Assembly: GCA_902802535.1 (NCBI GenBank)
Contig: CADCML010000033.1
Coordinates: 1 to 43,805 of the forward strand
From: an uncultured Bacteroidia bacterium
GTDB taxonomy: Bacteria > Bacteroidota > Bacteroidia > Bacteroidales > F082
DNA length: 43,805 bases
Direction: 5' to 3'
Within the stretch, counting starts at the first letter, position 1; each line of letters begins with the position of its first letter. The position numbers were made by a program, and so were the translations under genes. This document shows, one piece after another, positions 33,190-41,033 of this stretch. The notes under the pieces were generated by a model. It had not been told where the DNA came from. It did no database searches and saw nothing but the letters and a program-made list of their open reading frames with translations.

Positions 33190-35406
33190 TTATTCCACCA
33201 CTTCCTCTTCCACGCGCAGCGGCTTGGGCTCGCCCTTGCGGATGTCGAGTTCGTCGATCAGGTTGGTGGCGCCGGCGTACTTGTCGATGATGAAAAGCAC
33301 ATAACGGATGTCCACATTGATGGTGCGTTGGAGTTTCGGCTCAAAGTTGACGTCGCCGCTCATGGCTTCCCAGTTGCCGTCGAAGGCGAGGCCGATGAGT
33401 TCGCCCTTGCCGTTCATGATGGGGCTGCCGGAGTTGCCGCCGGTGATGTCGTTGGTCGAAAGGAAACACACAACGAGTTCGCCGTTGTCATCTGCATACA
33501 CGCCGTAGTCCTTCTTCTCGATGAGGTCGATGAGGCGCTTGGGAGCGTCAAACTCGTAGTCGCCAGGCACATACTTCTCAAGGATGCCGTTGGCGGTGCA
33601 AATGTAGTCATAATGCACGGCATCGGCGGGCATGTAGTCTTGCACCGAGCCATAGCTCATTCTCATCGTCGAGTTGGCATCGGGATAGAGGCTCTTGCCA
33701 GGCTGGGTGGCAGCGTAGTACTCGCGCAGACCCTTCACGAAGATGTGGTCGTTCTCGGCCACAGTCTGCATAGCTGCACGATAATCACCCATATGGTTCA
33801 TGATGACTTCCATCATCGACGTGTTCATGATGTAGGCGTAGTCCTTGCCGATTTTCTTCGGGTTGGGTTTGGCCAAAAAAGCCTTGATGCTCTTAGGCGT
33901 GGCGAAAATCGAGTTGGTGTAGACATCCTCAGCAAAAGCGTCAATGTCGCCTTTGAACTTCTTGTCGATAATCGTGTAGATTTCAGGCAGTTCCTCACCC
34001 TTGAAGGCGTTCTTGTAGGCTTTCAGCATTTCGGCGAAGGTCTTCTTTTCCACTTGGGGGTCGGTTTCGGCAAAGAGGTCGTCGATGTTCATGCCTTGGA
34101 GCAGCATCAGTGCCATTGCCTCGGATTCCTTGTCCTTTGAAACGTAGGCGTCATAATAGCCACTGAACTGGCTGGCGATGCCGGCGGCACCAATATTCGA
34201 CACGAAGTTGGGATAGAAGATGTACTTGGCCACTTGGCTCATGTTCTTGTAGGCTTCCTTCAGGTTCGGGAGGGCTTGCTTGTACTCGTTCTTGTTGTTG
34301 ACGTTCACCCATTTGGTGAAATCGCTTTCCAAGGCGACCTTGGCTTCGCTCACCTTGTTCTTGCGGAGCATCTTGCACTGGCCGATGAAGTTCTTCCAAG
34401 TGTTGGCCAAGCCAGCGTGGTTGTCGGCATACATCAGGTTGATGTGATCGTCCACCTTCATGTATTCTTCCATCGCGGCGAGTTGGGTACCGAAGATGTC
34501 GATGATGGTGGGATAGAACGTGTCCACGTTGTAATCAATGCCGTAGCTCGACATGTAACGCTCGGTGCTGCCCGGGAAGCCCCAAATCATGGTGAAGTCG
34601 TCCTTCTGCACACCATCGAGGCTGATGGGAAGGTGATGCTTGGGCGTCAGCGGCACGTTGTCCTTGCTGTAGGCGGCGGGGTTGCCGTCTTTGTCGGCAT
34701 AGACGCGGAAAATCGAGAAGTCGCCAGTGTGACGGGGCCACATCCAATTGTCGGTGTCGCCACCAAACTTACCAATCGAAGAGTTGGCCACGCCCACGAG
34801 ACGCACATCGGGGAACACTTGATAGACAAACATGTAATACTCGTTGCCCTCAAAGAAGCCCTTGATGACGGGGTTGTACTTGCCGTCTTCCGAAGCGGCA
34901 GTTTCCAACTCCTTGATTTTCTTACGAATGGCAGCCTGCTGGTCTTGATAGTCCATGTCGTCCTTCACCTCAGCAAGAATGACTTTCGTCACGTCTTCCA
35001 TGCGGACGAGAAAAGAGGCGGTCATTTCGGGAGCGGGCAGTTCCTCGCCGTAGTTCTTGGCCCAGAAGCCGTCGCGGAGATAGTCGTGCTGGTCGGAGCT
35101 GAGTTTTTGGATGGCACCGTAGCCGCAGTGGTGGTTGGTGAACAGCAAGCCGTGCTCGCTGACGATTTCACCGGTGCAGAAGAAGCCGCGCGGCATGGCA
35201 TCGCTGCCAAGGCCCACGATAGCATCCTTCAGACTGCTGTGGTTGATGCTGTAAAGCTCTTCAGGGGTCAATTGCAGCCCCATCTTCTGCATGTCAACAT
35301 AATTCAGGCGCTCGACAAACATCGGGAGCCACATGCCTTCATCGGCATACACGCGACCCACCGAAACCATGATGGCCATCGCGATGATTCCTAATACTTT
35401 TTTCAT
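33190..35406 (-). CDS. S46 family dipeptidyl-peptidase, DPP7-like
   Basis: The protein has 738 residues, near the usual ~710-720 of the family. A signal peptide (MKKVLGIIAMAIMVSVGRVYA) precedes DEGMWLPMF, the normal mature start. The triad is visible: His in TNHHCGYG (about 93), Asp in FGGDTDNWMWPRHTGDF and Ser 659 in GGNSGSP. S46 enzymes remove dipeptides from the N-terminus of peptides in the periplasm, feeding asaccharolytic or mixed metabolism. The residue 18 positions after the Ser is Gly (LAFDGNWEAMSGD). By family knowledge Gly there marks DPP7 (hydrophobic P1), whereas Arg marks DPP11 (Asp/Glu). It lies 21 bases behind the C69 dipeptidase gene, making a peptide-degrading operon. Confidence 0.95.
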   Translation of the reverse strand: MKKVLGIIAMAIMVSVGRVYADEGMWLPMFVERLNYVDMQKMGLQLTPEELYSINHSSLKDAIVGLGSDAMPRGFFCTGEIVSEHGLLFTNHHCGYGAIQKLSSDQHDYLRDGFWAKNYGEELPAPEMTASFLVRMEDVTKVILAEVKDDMDYQDQQAAIRKKIKELETAASEDGKYNPVIKGFFEGNEYYMFVYQVFPDVRLVGVANSSIGKFGGDTDNWMWPRHTGDFSIFRVYADKDGNPAAYSKDNVPLTPKHHLPISLDGVQKDDFTMIWGFPGSTERYMSSYGIDYNVDTFYPTIIDIFGTQLAAMEEYMKVDDHINLMYADNHAGLANTWKNFIGQCKMLRKNKVSEAKVALESDFTKWVNVNNKNEYKQALPNLKEAYKNMSQVAKYIFYPNFVSNIGAAGIASQFSGYYDAYVSKDKESEAMALMLLQGMNIDDLFAETDPQVEKKTFAEMLKAYKNAFKGEELPEIYTIIDKKFKGDIDAFAEDVYTNSIFATPKSIKAFLAKPNPKKIGKDYAYIMNTSMMEVIMNHMGDYRAAMQTVAENDHIFVKGLREYYAATQPGKSLYPDANSTMRMSYGSVQDYMPADAVHYDYICTANGILEKYVPGDYEFDAPKRLIDLIEKKDYGVYADDNGELVVCFLSTNDITGGNSGSPIMNGKGELIGLAFDGNWEAMSGDVNFEPKLQRTINVDIRYVLFIIDKYAGATNLIDELDIRKGEPKPLRVEEEVVE

Positions 35407-35427
35407 TGGTTGGTTGATTTATTTGAT

Positions 35428-37161
35428 TTAATATGCTTTGTATTTGTCTCCAGTTGATTCGATGAGAATCCGATAATACTCTTCGCTGTATTTCGGGTGC
35501 TCACTCTTGATGGGCGTGTATTTGCTGCCCGGCTTGAGAGGTTGGGCGGTGTTCAGGTTGCCGTCCATGTACTTCATGAACAGTTCATGGTAGAAACGCT
35601 TCCACAAGGCCGTCATATCGTTGGCGGCATTGCAGGAGAATTGGGTGAGTTCCTTCACCTGAGCCTCTTTGCCCTTGATGGTGTTGATACGCATGTCCAA
35701 AGCGGGGACAACCTTTTCCACCCATTTCGTTTCCATTTCGTGCTGCACTTTGCGGATTTCGGGATGGATGTAGTTGTATTTGGTGTAAGCCCAGTTGCTC
35801 ATTTGGTTGAAGGTCCAGAAGGCTGCGGTTTCCGACCACTCGCTCATCGAGCCGTTGCCTTCGCGGAAGCACTCAGGAATCTCAGTGATGCAGGTATACA
35901 TCGGGCAGTAGACGCAGTTGTCGGTGTCGTCGACGCCAAACCAAATGATGCCATACGATTGGTTGCCACGGCTTTGGGCCACAAACGAGAAGCCCGTTTG
36001 TTGGGTGGCGGTGGTACGCTCATGCACGTATGTCGCGCCATTGACTTCATACTCCATCGGACGCCAGCGGTAGGGGCAGTGGAACGGACCCGCGCCCACG
36101 TCTTGCGACATGTCTAATTCTGTGCCTTCGAGGTGGTCGCGCATGAAGTCCATCATGTCTAAAACGCTGACTTTCTTGTTGGGCATCACCCACAAAGGCA
36201 TACGGTTACTCGGGAAATTGTCGGGCGTTTGGCACATGCCGGCGGTGTAAGGCTGCACGCGCTTGATGTCGCGACCTGTGGCATAGCCCCAATAGTCCTT
36301 CATGTTGTCAGTCACCTTGTTGAACATGGCCCACACGCGGAGGTCGCAGAAACGGGCGGCACTGAAATCTACAGGAGCATAAACGTCTGAGAACGAGAAT
36401 TTGTCATCGGGACCGTCGTAAAGTTTCATCTCTTTGGCAAAGCTGATGACATCATCAGCATAGACGCAGTCAATGTTCGGGTCTTTCAGCAGCTTGTCGA
36501 TGTTCTTGAAGGTGATGCTGGTCTTGCATTTTTTGGTAGCCAACGGGAAAGTGGTAATGCGGGCTTGGTTGGCGTGACCGCTCACATAGCCATCGGGAAT
36601 GCGGCGTGCCACCCACACGGCGCCTTTGTTGGCTTTGCCTTTGCCAATCATTTCGAGGATCCAGACCTCTTCGGGGTCGCAAATTGAGAACGACTCGCCC
36701 TCGCTGACGTAGCCGTAATTGTAGACCAGTTCGCCCATGCACTTGATGGCTTCACGGGCGTTCTTGGCACGCTGCAAGGTGATGTAAATCAGGCTGCCAT
36801 AATCGATGATGCCGGGGCCTTCCCAAAGGCTTTCGAGGCCGCCGTAAGTCGTTTCGCCGATGGCAAGTTGACATTCATTCATGTTGCCGACCACATTGTA
36901 GGTGTGAGCCACCTGCGGGATTTGGCCGTGGAACACGCCGCTGTCCCAGTCGTACACGTCAAGCATAGCGCCATCCGGCCAATCGGTGGCGGGATAATGG
37001 TAGAGTTCGCCATAGAGCACATGGCTGTCGGCAGCGTAGGAGATCATGCAGGAGCCGTCAGTCGAGGCACCTTTGGTGATGAGGAAATTGGTGCAGGCAT
37101 TGGCTTTTCCGAAGCAGAAAACGAGAGCCAAAGCCACGATTGCTGAGAATACTTTTTTCAT
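35428..37161 (-). CDS. C69 family dipeptidase (N-terminal nucleophile)
   Basis: The protein has 577 residues. A signal peptide (MKKVFSAIVALALVFCFGKANA) ends directly before Cys 23 of CTNFLITKGASTDGS. The Cys is the N-terminal nucleophile exposed by cleavage, as expected for peptidase family C69 of the Ntn fold. Other family landmarks are NMNECQLAIGETTYGG, SFSICDPEEVWILEMIGKG, VWVARRIPDGYVSGHANQARI and SFVAQSRG. These enzymes cleave dipeptides, which suits a partner of the S46 dipeptidyl-peptidase encoded immediately downstream. The -7 box at 37198-37205 probably drives both genes. Confidence 0.93.
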   Translation of the reverse strand: MKKVFSAIVALALVFCFGKANACTNFLITKGASTDGSCMISYAADSHVLYGELYHYPATDWPDGAMLDVYDWDSGVFHGQIPQVAHTYNVVGNMNECQLAIGETTYGGLESLWEGPGIIDYGSLIYITLQRAKNAREAIKCMGELVYNYGYVSEGESFSICDPEEVWILEMIGKGKANKGAVWVARRIPDGYVSGHANQARITTFPLATKKCKTSITFKNIDKLLKDPNIDCVYADDVISFAKEMKLYDGPDDKFSFSDVYAPVDFSAARFCDLRVWAMFNKVTDNMKDYWGYATGRDIKRVQPYTAGMCQTPDNFPSNRMPLWVMPNKKVSVLDMMDFMRDHLEGTELDMSQDVGAGPFHCPYRWRPMEYEVNGATYVHERTTATQQTGFSFVAQSRGNQSYGIIWFGVDDTDNCVYCPMYTCITEIPECFREGNGSMSEWSETAAFWTFNQMSNWAYTKYNYIHPEIRKVQHEMETKWVEKVVPALDMRINTIKGKEAQVKELTQFSCNAANDMTALWKRFYHELFMKYMDGNLNTAQPLKPGSKYTPIKSEHPKYSEEYYRILIESTGDKYKAY

Positions 37162-37197
37162 TGGATATAGTTTTAATAATGATTCTTTTAGAGCCTA

Positions 37198-37205
37198 CAA
37201 AAATA
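37198..37205 (-). promoter_or_regulatory. -7 promoter box for the C69-S46 operon
   Basis: On the minus strand this reads TATTTTTG (TAnnTTTG), 36 bases before the C69 ATG at 37161. No good -33 box was found at the right spacing. Confidence 0.55.
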
Positions 37206-37297
37206 GTAAAATGTTCAATTGAAAAGCCCTGAAATTTTAAATTCGATGCCATCAATTATTCGATTATTTGTATTTTGTTGCTTTTCAAACATTTATC

Positions 37298-37337
37298 CGA
37301 CAGCAAACGACAACAAACGATTACAGTCGACTACAAA
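37298..37337. repeat. Four 10-bp iterons upstream of the orphan gene
   Basis: Consecutive decamers CGACAGCAAA, CGACAACAAA, CGATTACAGT and CGACTACAAA start at 37298, 37308, 37318 and 37328. A further CG follows at 37338. The period of 10 is near one helical turn. The array sits 67 bases before the orphan gene, in the 242-bp gap that also holds the C69 promoter. Confidence 0.75.
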
Positions 37338-37403
37338 CGTTTAATCAACGGCTTTGTTTTGGTGGGGTTTGCATCTTTGCGGTGGAATTAAACACGATTT
37401 ATT

Positions 37404-37835
37404 ATGGATACACAAGACAATAAAACTATTGAAGTTCCAAAAGGAGAGAGCAAAGAAGATTTCAAGATTAGGAAACAAATCATTTGGCACTTTTATCAAG
37501 ATTGGAAAAAGAAGAATCCTTCTCAAAAAAGGTATAACCTTGACCTAAAAGATTACATCAACATAAAGTTTGTATCCATTGATGAAACCAGCCATCAAGC
37601 CGCGAAAAGTTACCTTTCTACATTAGCGGTACTTCAATTGGATTCCATTCTGACCCTTGCCAAGAAATATCGTACCGTAAAAGCCAAGCCAAATGACAAA
37701 AACCAGAAGCAATTCAATAAATTATTGTGGATGAAATATGATTTGCCTGGTGTTGGTGAAGTTAAACTGATGGTTGGTATAGTCAGACGAACAAAAGACA
37801 AAGTTCAATACTGCATCACAGTCATCCAAACATAA
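37404..37835 (+). CDS. Orphan basic protein of unknown function (143 aa)
   Basis: Not recognised. The protein is soluble, Lys-rich and without a signal peptide. The N-terminal half is charged and helical (GESKEDFKIRKQIIWHFYQDWKKKNPSQ). The middle has YINIKFVSIDETSHQAAKSYLSTLAVLQLDSILTLA, and the end has two clear strands (VKLMVGIVRRTKDKVQYCITVIQ). The closing strand pair with basic residues is reminiscent of small RelE/barnase-type nuclease folds, but this is an impression only. The A/T-rich codon use differs from its neighbours, and it sits between a 10-bp iteron array and a hairpin with a candidate small RNA. This suggests an accessory or mobile origin. A CATCTTTG sequence at about 37372-37379 could be a weak -7 box. 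Confidence 0.55.
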   Translation: MDTQDNKTIEVPKGESKEDFKIRKQIIWHFYQDWKKKNPSQKRYNLDLKDYINIKFVSIDETSHQAAKSYLSTLAVLQLDSILTLAKKYRTVKAKPNDKNQKQFNKLLWMKYDLPGVGEVKLMVGIVRRTKDKVQYCITVIQT

Positions 37836-37991
37836 AAACGGATGGAAATCTAAAGAGTCCTGTTGCCGGTGTTCTCTCATCCCGATTTCCATCCGTAAAG
37901 TTTGCCGCAGAATGCAGGAGGTAAGTCGTACTGAAACGATAGGCCACCGCGCGGACTTTCGGTAAGTCATACCTGATTCCTGACTGATATC
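37836..37991 (-). ncRNA. Candidate small RNA with its own promoter and terminator
   Basis: On the minus strand a consensus -7 box (TATTTTTG, 37998-38005) is followed by about 155 bases without an open frame. They end in a 12-bp stem (ATTTCCATCCGT at 37839-37850 pairing with ACGGATGGAAAT at 37886-37897, 35-base loop) and a TTTTT run. Inside are a GACTT-ACCGA-AAGTC hairpin (about 37956-37970) and a self-complementary CCGCGCGG. Promoter, structure and terminator in this order suggest a stable RNA. No known family, including 6S RNA, could be assigned by eye. It ends facing the stop of the orphan gene. Confidence 0.4.
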
Positions 37992-37997
37992 CGTTGC

Positions 37998-38005
37998 AAA
38001 AATAC
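37998..38005 (-). promoter_or_regulatory. -7 promoter box for the candidate small RNA
   Basis: TATTTTTG on the minus strand; a TTTG that could serve as the -33 box lies 23 bases upstream. No minus-strand protein gene follows before 37835, so the box points to the non-coding transcript. Confidence 0.45.
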
Positions 38006-38032
38006 AACAAAATCCCAAACCCCACCACAAAA

Positions 38033-40585
38033 ATGAAAAATTATTCTTACTTTAGCACAATGAACGCAATCCAAAGCATGGCGCAGCAAACCTTTGTCAA
38101 CCAAAAACTTGACTTTGTCGAAGAATTGGTGCTTTTCACCGACTCGCATATCTTCCTTACAGGAAAAGCGGGCACAGGCAAAACCACCTTCCTGAAAAAC
38201 CTACCGATGAAGACCTACAAGCGCATGGCCGTGGTAGCACCCACGGGTGTGGCTGCCCTCAACGCGGGCGGACAAACGATTCATTCGTTTTTCCAACTGC
38301 CTTTCGGACCGCAACTGCCTGAGAATGCACAAGACAGAAACGCTTGGAACATCAAATCGAAGGCCGCCCAACTCCAGAAACTCAACAAAAAGAAACTCAA
38401 CCTCATCCGTAGCCTCGACCTGCTCATCATCGACGAAATCAGTATGGTGCGTGCCGATGTCTTGGATGCCATTGATGCGGTGCTGCGCCGCGTGCGCCGC
38501 TCACAGAAGCCCTTCGGCGGTGTGCAACTGCTGATGATTGGCGACGTTCATCAACTCGCGCCCGTGGCCAAGCCCGAGGAATGGGAAGTGCTGTCGCCGT
38601 ATTACGACACACCTTATTTTTTCGGCAGCCAAGTATTGAAAAAAGCACCTTATGTCTGCATGGAATTGGAACACATCTACCGCCAGCACGACGACGATTT
38701 CATCACCTTATTAAACAAGGTGCGCACCAACCGCATGGACGCGGATTGTGTGCGCCTGCTCAACACACGCTTCAAGCCCGGATTCGTACCTAAGGATGAT
38801 GAAGGCTACATCACCCTGACGACCCACAACTACCAAGCCGACCAAATCAACGAGTCGAAACTGGCGGCCATCAAGGAGAAGTTGCTGACTTTCAAGGCTG
38901 AAATCAAAGGAAACTTTCCCGAGAACACCTACCCGACCAAGGAAGAACTGGAACTGAAAATCGGAGCACAAGTGATGTTTGTAAAGAACGACCCGAACCC
39001 CGAGAAAGCTTTTTACAACGGCAAAATCGGGCGCGTGGTCGGCTACGACGACGAAACCCAGCAGATTGAGGTACAATGCGGCGAGGAGCGCATCAGCGTC
39101 GGTCAGCTCCAATGGCAAAACATGGAATACACCATCAATCCGGAGAACAACGAAATCGAGGAAAAGGAAATCGGCAGTTTCACCCAAATTCCGCTGCGTC
39201 TGGCTTGGGCCGTCACCATCCACAAGAGCCAAGGTCTGACTTTCGACAAGGTCATCGTCGACGCTGGACAAGCCTTCGCCCACGGACAGGTATACGTTGC
39301 CCTCAGCCGCTGCACCTCATTGGAAGGTTTGGTGCTGAAAACCCGAATCACCTCCAATGCTTTGGTCAACGACTATTCCGTCGACCAGTTCGTGGAACAT
39401 CTTCCCGAGATGGAACCCACGCAGGAGAAAGTCGACCAGCTACGCCATGAGTATGAACTGGAAACCATGCTCGAACTTGTTAGTTTTGAAGGCATTTACA
39501 AGGATTTCGGCAAACTGATGAAGGTGATTTACGACAACGACACCTTGTTTGAAAGCAAGATGATTCAAGACCTTTCGCAACGGCGCAACCGAATTTACGA
39601 GGAACTTTGCCAAGTCGGCATCAAGTTTGAAAACCAGATTCGGAAACTGCACGACGAAAAGCCTTCCTGCGAACAAAACCCAACTTTGCAAGAGCGATTA
39701 ATAAAAGGTGTGACCTACTTTGACGAGCATCTGAAGGACATTTCCAATGGCCTTTTCGACCTTCCTTTCAAGACCGACAACAAAACTGTAAATGACCAAC
39801 TTGCCGATGCTTTGAAGCAACTTCAGGAAAGCATCTCCCTGAAAACCAGTTGCCTCGAAGCCTGCAAGAACGGGTTCAGTGTGATGGCCTACCAAAAGAC
39901 CAAATCCCTGAAAGTGATTGAAACGGAAAAGAACGTCAAGAAAAAGATTGAAATCAAGGATGACGTGATGGACAAGAGTCCGTTGTATGCCAAATTGCGG
40001 GCTTGGCGCTCGCGCAAAGCCGCCGAACTCGAAACCGAACTTTACACTATCATTCCCAACAAACCGCTGAAACTCATTGCCCAAGAGAAGCCCGTCACCT
40101 TGCAAACCCTGAAGGAAATCGAGGGCATGGGGCCCAAACGTGTGAAGGCATACGGCGCAGAGATTCTCAATATTGTGCTGCGTTTCATGGGCGAAGACCC
40201 CGAAAACGCCAACTTTGGCGAGATGCCAGAAGAACCTGAGAAAAAAGAGAAGAAACAGAAAGGCGAAACCTATCGCATCACCAAGGAGATGTTCGACAAT
40301 GGAATGTCTGTCGAGGCTATCGCCAAAGAAAGGGGTTATGCCGTTGGTACCATTTATGGCCATTTAACCCGATTTGTGGAGCAAGGTGTTCTTGAAGCAT
40401 CGCAATTCGTTGATAAAGAAAAGTATAACGAGATATTGGAATACTTTGAATCCACCTTCGACCCGCAAATCAACATTGCGCGGGAAGTGCTTGGCGATAC
40501 TTACAACTATGGTGAAATCAGAGCCGTTCTCGCTGAATTAGAACGGGAACATTTCTTTGAAAATCAACCGAACGAAGAGGATTAA
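38033..40585 (+). CDS. Pif1-type SF1B DNA helicase with HRDC and C-terminal HTH domains
   Basis: The protein has 850 residues if started at the ATG at 38033; ATGs at 38060 and 38078 are possible. The TTG at 37994 is inside the divergent promoter region. The Walker A motif is GKAGTGKTT (44-52), motif Ia is VVAPTGVAALNAGGQTIHSFF, and Walker B is LLIIDEISMVRADVLD (about 130-145). GDVHQLAPV is motif III, and the C-terminal core has VTIHKSQGLTFDKV and VYVALSRCTSLEGL as in Pif1/RecD2-like helicases. Then come a long helical linker, an HRDC domain (SPLYAKLRAWRSRKAAELE through the helix-hairpin EGMGPKRVKAYGAEIL) and an HTH_40-type tail (RITKEMFDNGMSVEAIAKERGYAVGTI). These tails are shared with RecQ. 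It probably acts in replication or repair of structured DNA. It abuts the convergent pspC-like gene with no spacer. Confidence 0.92.
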   Translation: MKNYSYFSTMNAIQSMAQQTFVNQKLDFVEELVLFTDSHIFLTGKAGTGKTTFLKNLPMKTYKRMAVVAPTGVAALNAGGQTIHSFFQLPFGPQLPENAQDRNAWNIKSKAAQLQKLNKKKLNLIRSLDLLIIDEISMVRADVLDAIDAVLRRVRRSQKPFGGVQLLMIGDVHQLAPVAKPEEWEVLSPYYDTPYFFGSQVLKKAPYVCMELEHIYRQHDDDFITLLNKVRTNRMDADCVRLLNTRFKPGFVPKDDEGYITLTTHNYQADQINESKLAAIKEKLLTFKAEIKGNFPENTYPTKEELELKIGAQVMFVKNDPNPEKAFYNGKIGRVVGYDDETQQIEVQCGEERISVGQLQWQNMEYTINPENNEIEEKEIGSFTQIPLRLAWAVTIHKSQGLTFDKVIVDAGQAFAHGQVYVALSRCTSLEGLVLKTRITSNALVNDYSVDQFVEHLPEMEPTQEKVDQLRHEYELETMLELVSFEGIYKDFGKLMKVIYDNDTLFESKMIQDLSQRRNRIYEELCQVGIKFENQIRKLHDEKPSCEQNPTLQERLIKGVTYFDEHLKDISNGLFDLPFKTDNKTVNDQLADALKQLQESISLKTSCLEACKNGFSVMAYQKTKSLKVIETEKNVKKKIEIKDDVMDKSPLYAKLRAWRSRKAAELETELYTIIPNKPLKLIAQEKPVTLQTLKEIEGMGPKRVKAYGAEILNIVLRFMGEDPENANFGEMPEEPEKKEKKQKGETYRITKEMFDNGMSVEAIAKERGYAVGTIYGHLTRFVEQGVLEASQFVDKEKYNEILEYFESTFDPQINIAREVLGDTYNYGEIRAVLAELEREHFFENQPNEED

Positions 40586-40795
40586 TTACGGCTCCGGCAG
40601 TTGCCCCTGCTGCGGAACAATGATGGCGCAGATAATGTAGGCCAATACGCCAGGGAAAGCAGCCGTGAAAAGTGTCATCACCACCCACAACAGTCGGATA
40701 ATCGTGGGATCCAAATCGAAATATTCGGCGATACCACCGCATACGCCGCAGAGTTTCCTGTCCGCCAACGAACGATAAAGTTTCTTGTTGCTCAT
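40586..40795 (-). CDS. PspC-domain membrane protein
   Basis: The protein has 69 residues from the ATG at 40795; a longer frame from 40846 overlaps the promoter. The PspC signature is clear: KKLYRSLADRKLCGVCGGIAEYFDLDPTIIRLLWVVMTLFTAAFPGVLAYIICAIIVP. It has a charged cytoplasmic head with GVCGGIAEYF and one to two membrane segments. PspC proteins sense or answer envelope stress. The small single-domain form is common in Bacteroidetes. Its stop codon is directly adjacent to that of the helicase gene. A hairpin (TTCCGC-CTTC-GCGGAA) lies in its leader at about 40812-40827. Confidence 0.9.
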   Translation of the reverse strand: MSNKKLYRSLADRKLCGVCGGIAEYFDLDPTIIRLLWVVMTLFTAAFPGVLAYIICAIIVPQQGQLPEP

Positions 40796-40843
40796 TTTGC
40801 TCTTGTTTTTTGTTCCGCCTTCGCGGAATGAGATTTGTGGGCG

Positions 40844-40851
40844 CAAAAATA
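40844..40851 (-). promoter_or_regulatory. -7 promoter box for the pspC-like gene
   Basis: TATTTTTG on the minus strand, 48 bases before the ATG at 40795. The leader between them contains a 6-bp stem with a CTTC/GAAG loop. Confidence 0.6.
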
Positions 40852-41004
40852 CACGCTTTTTCCTTATCCCGAAAGGGGAAAAGGCATATTTTTTTGATAG
40901 AAAAGTTTGTAATCATTTTCTTCAATTCATTGATTATCAACATCAATTTTTCAAAAAAGTTTGTAAAGTCCCTTTCCATTGCATTTTTCAAGCCAATTTT
41001 GTAA

Positions 41005-41012
41005 TACTTTTG
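41005..41012 (+). promoter_or_regulatory. -7 promoter box for the TPR regulator gene
   Basis: TACTTTTG matches TAnnTTTG and lies 21 bases before the ATG at 41034. A TTG 23 bases upstream may be part of the -33 box. Confidence 0.65.
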
Positions 41013-41033
41013 CGTTTGAAAATCGAATGTATT

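Noticed and set aside
37994-38032. TTG start for the helicase at 37994
   Set aside because: It overlaps the opposing promoter region of the candidate RNA and adds a low-complexity leader; ATGs at 38033, 38060 or 38078 are more likely.
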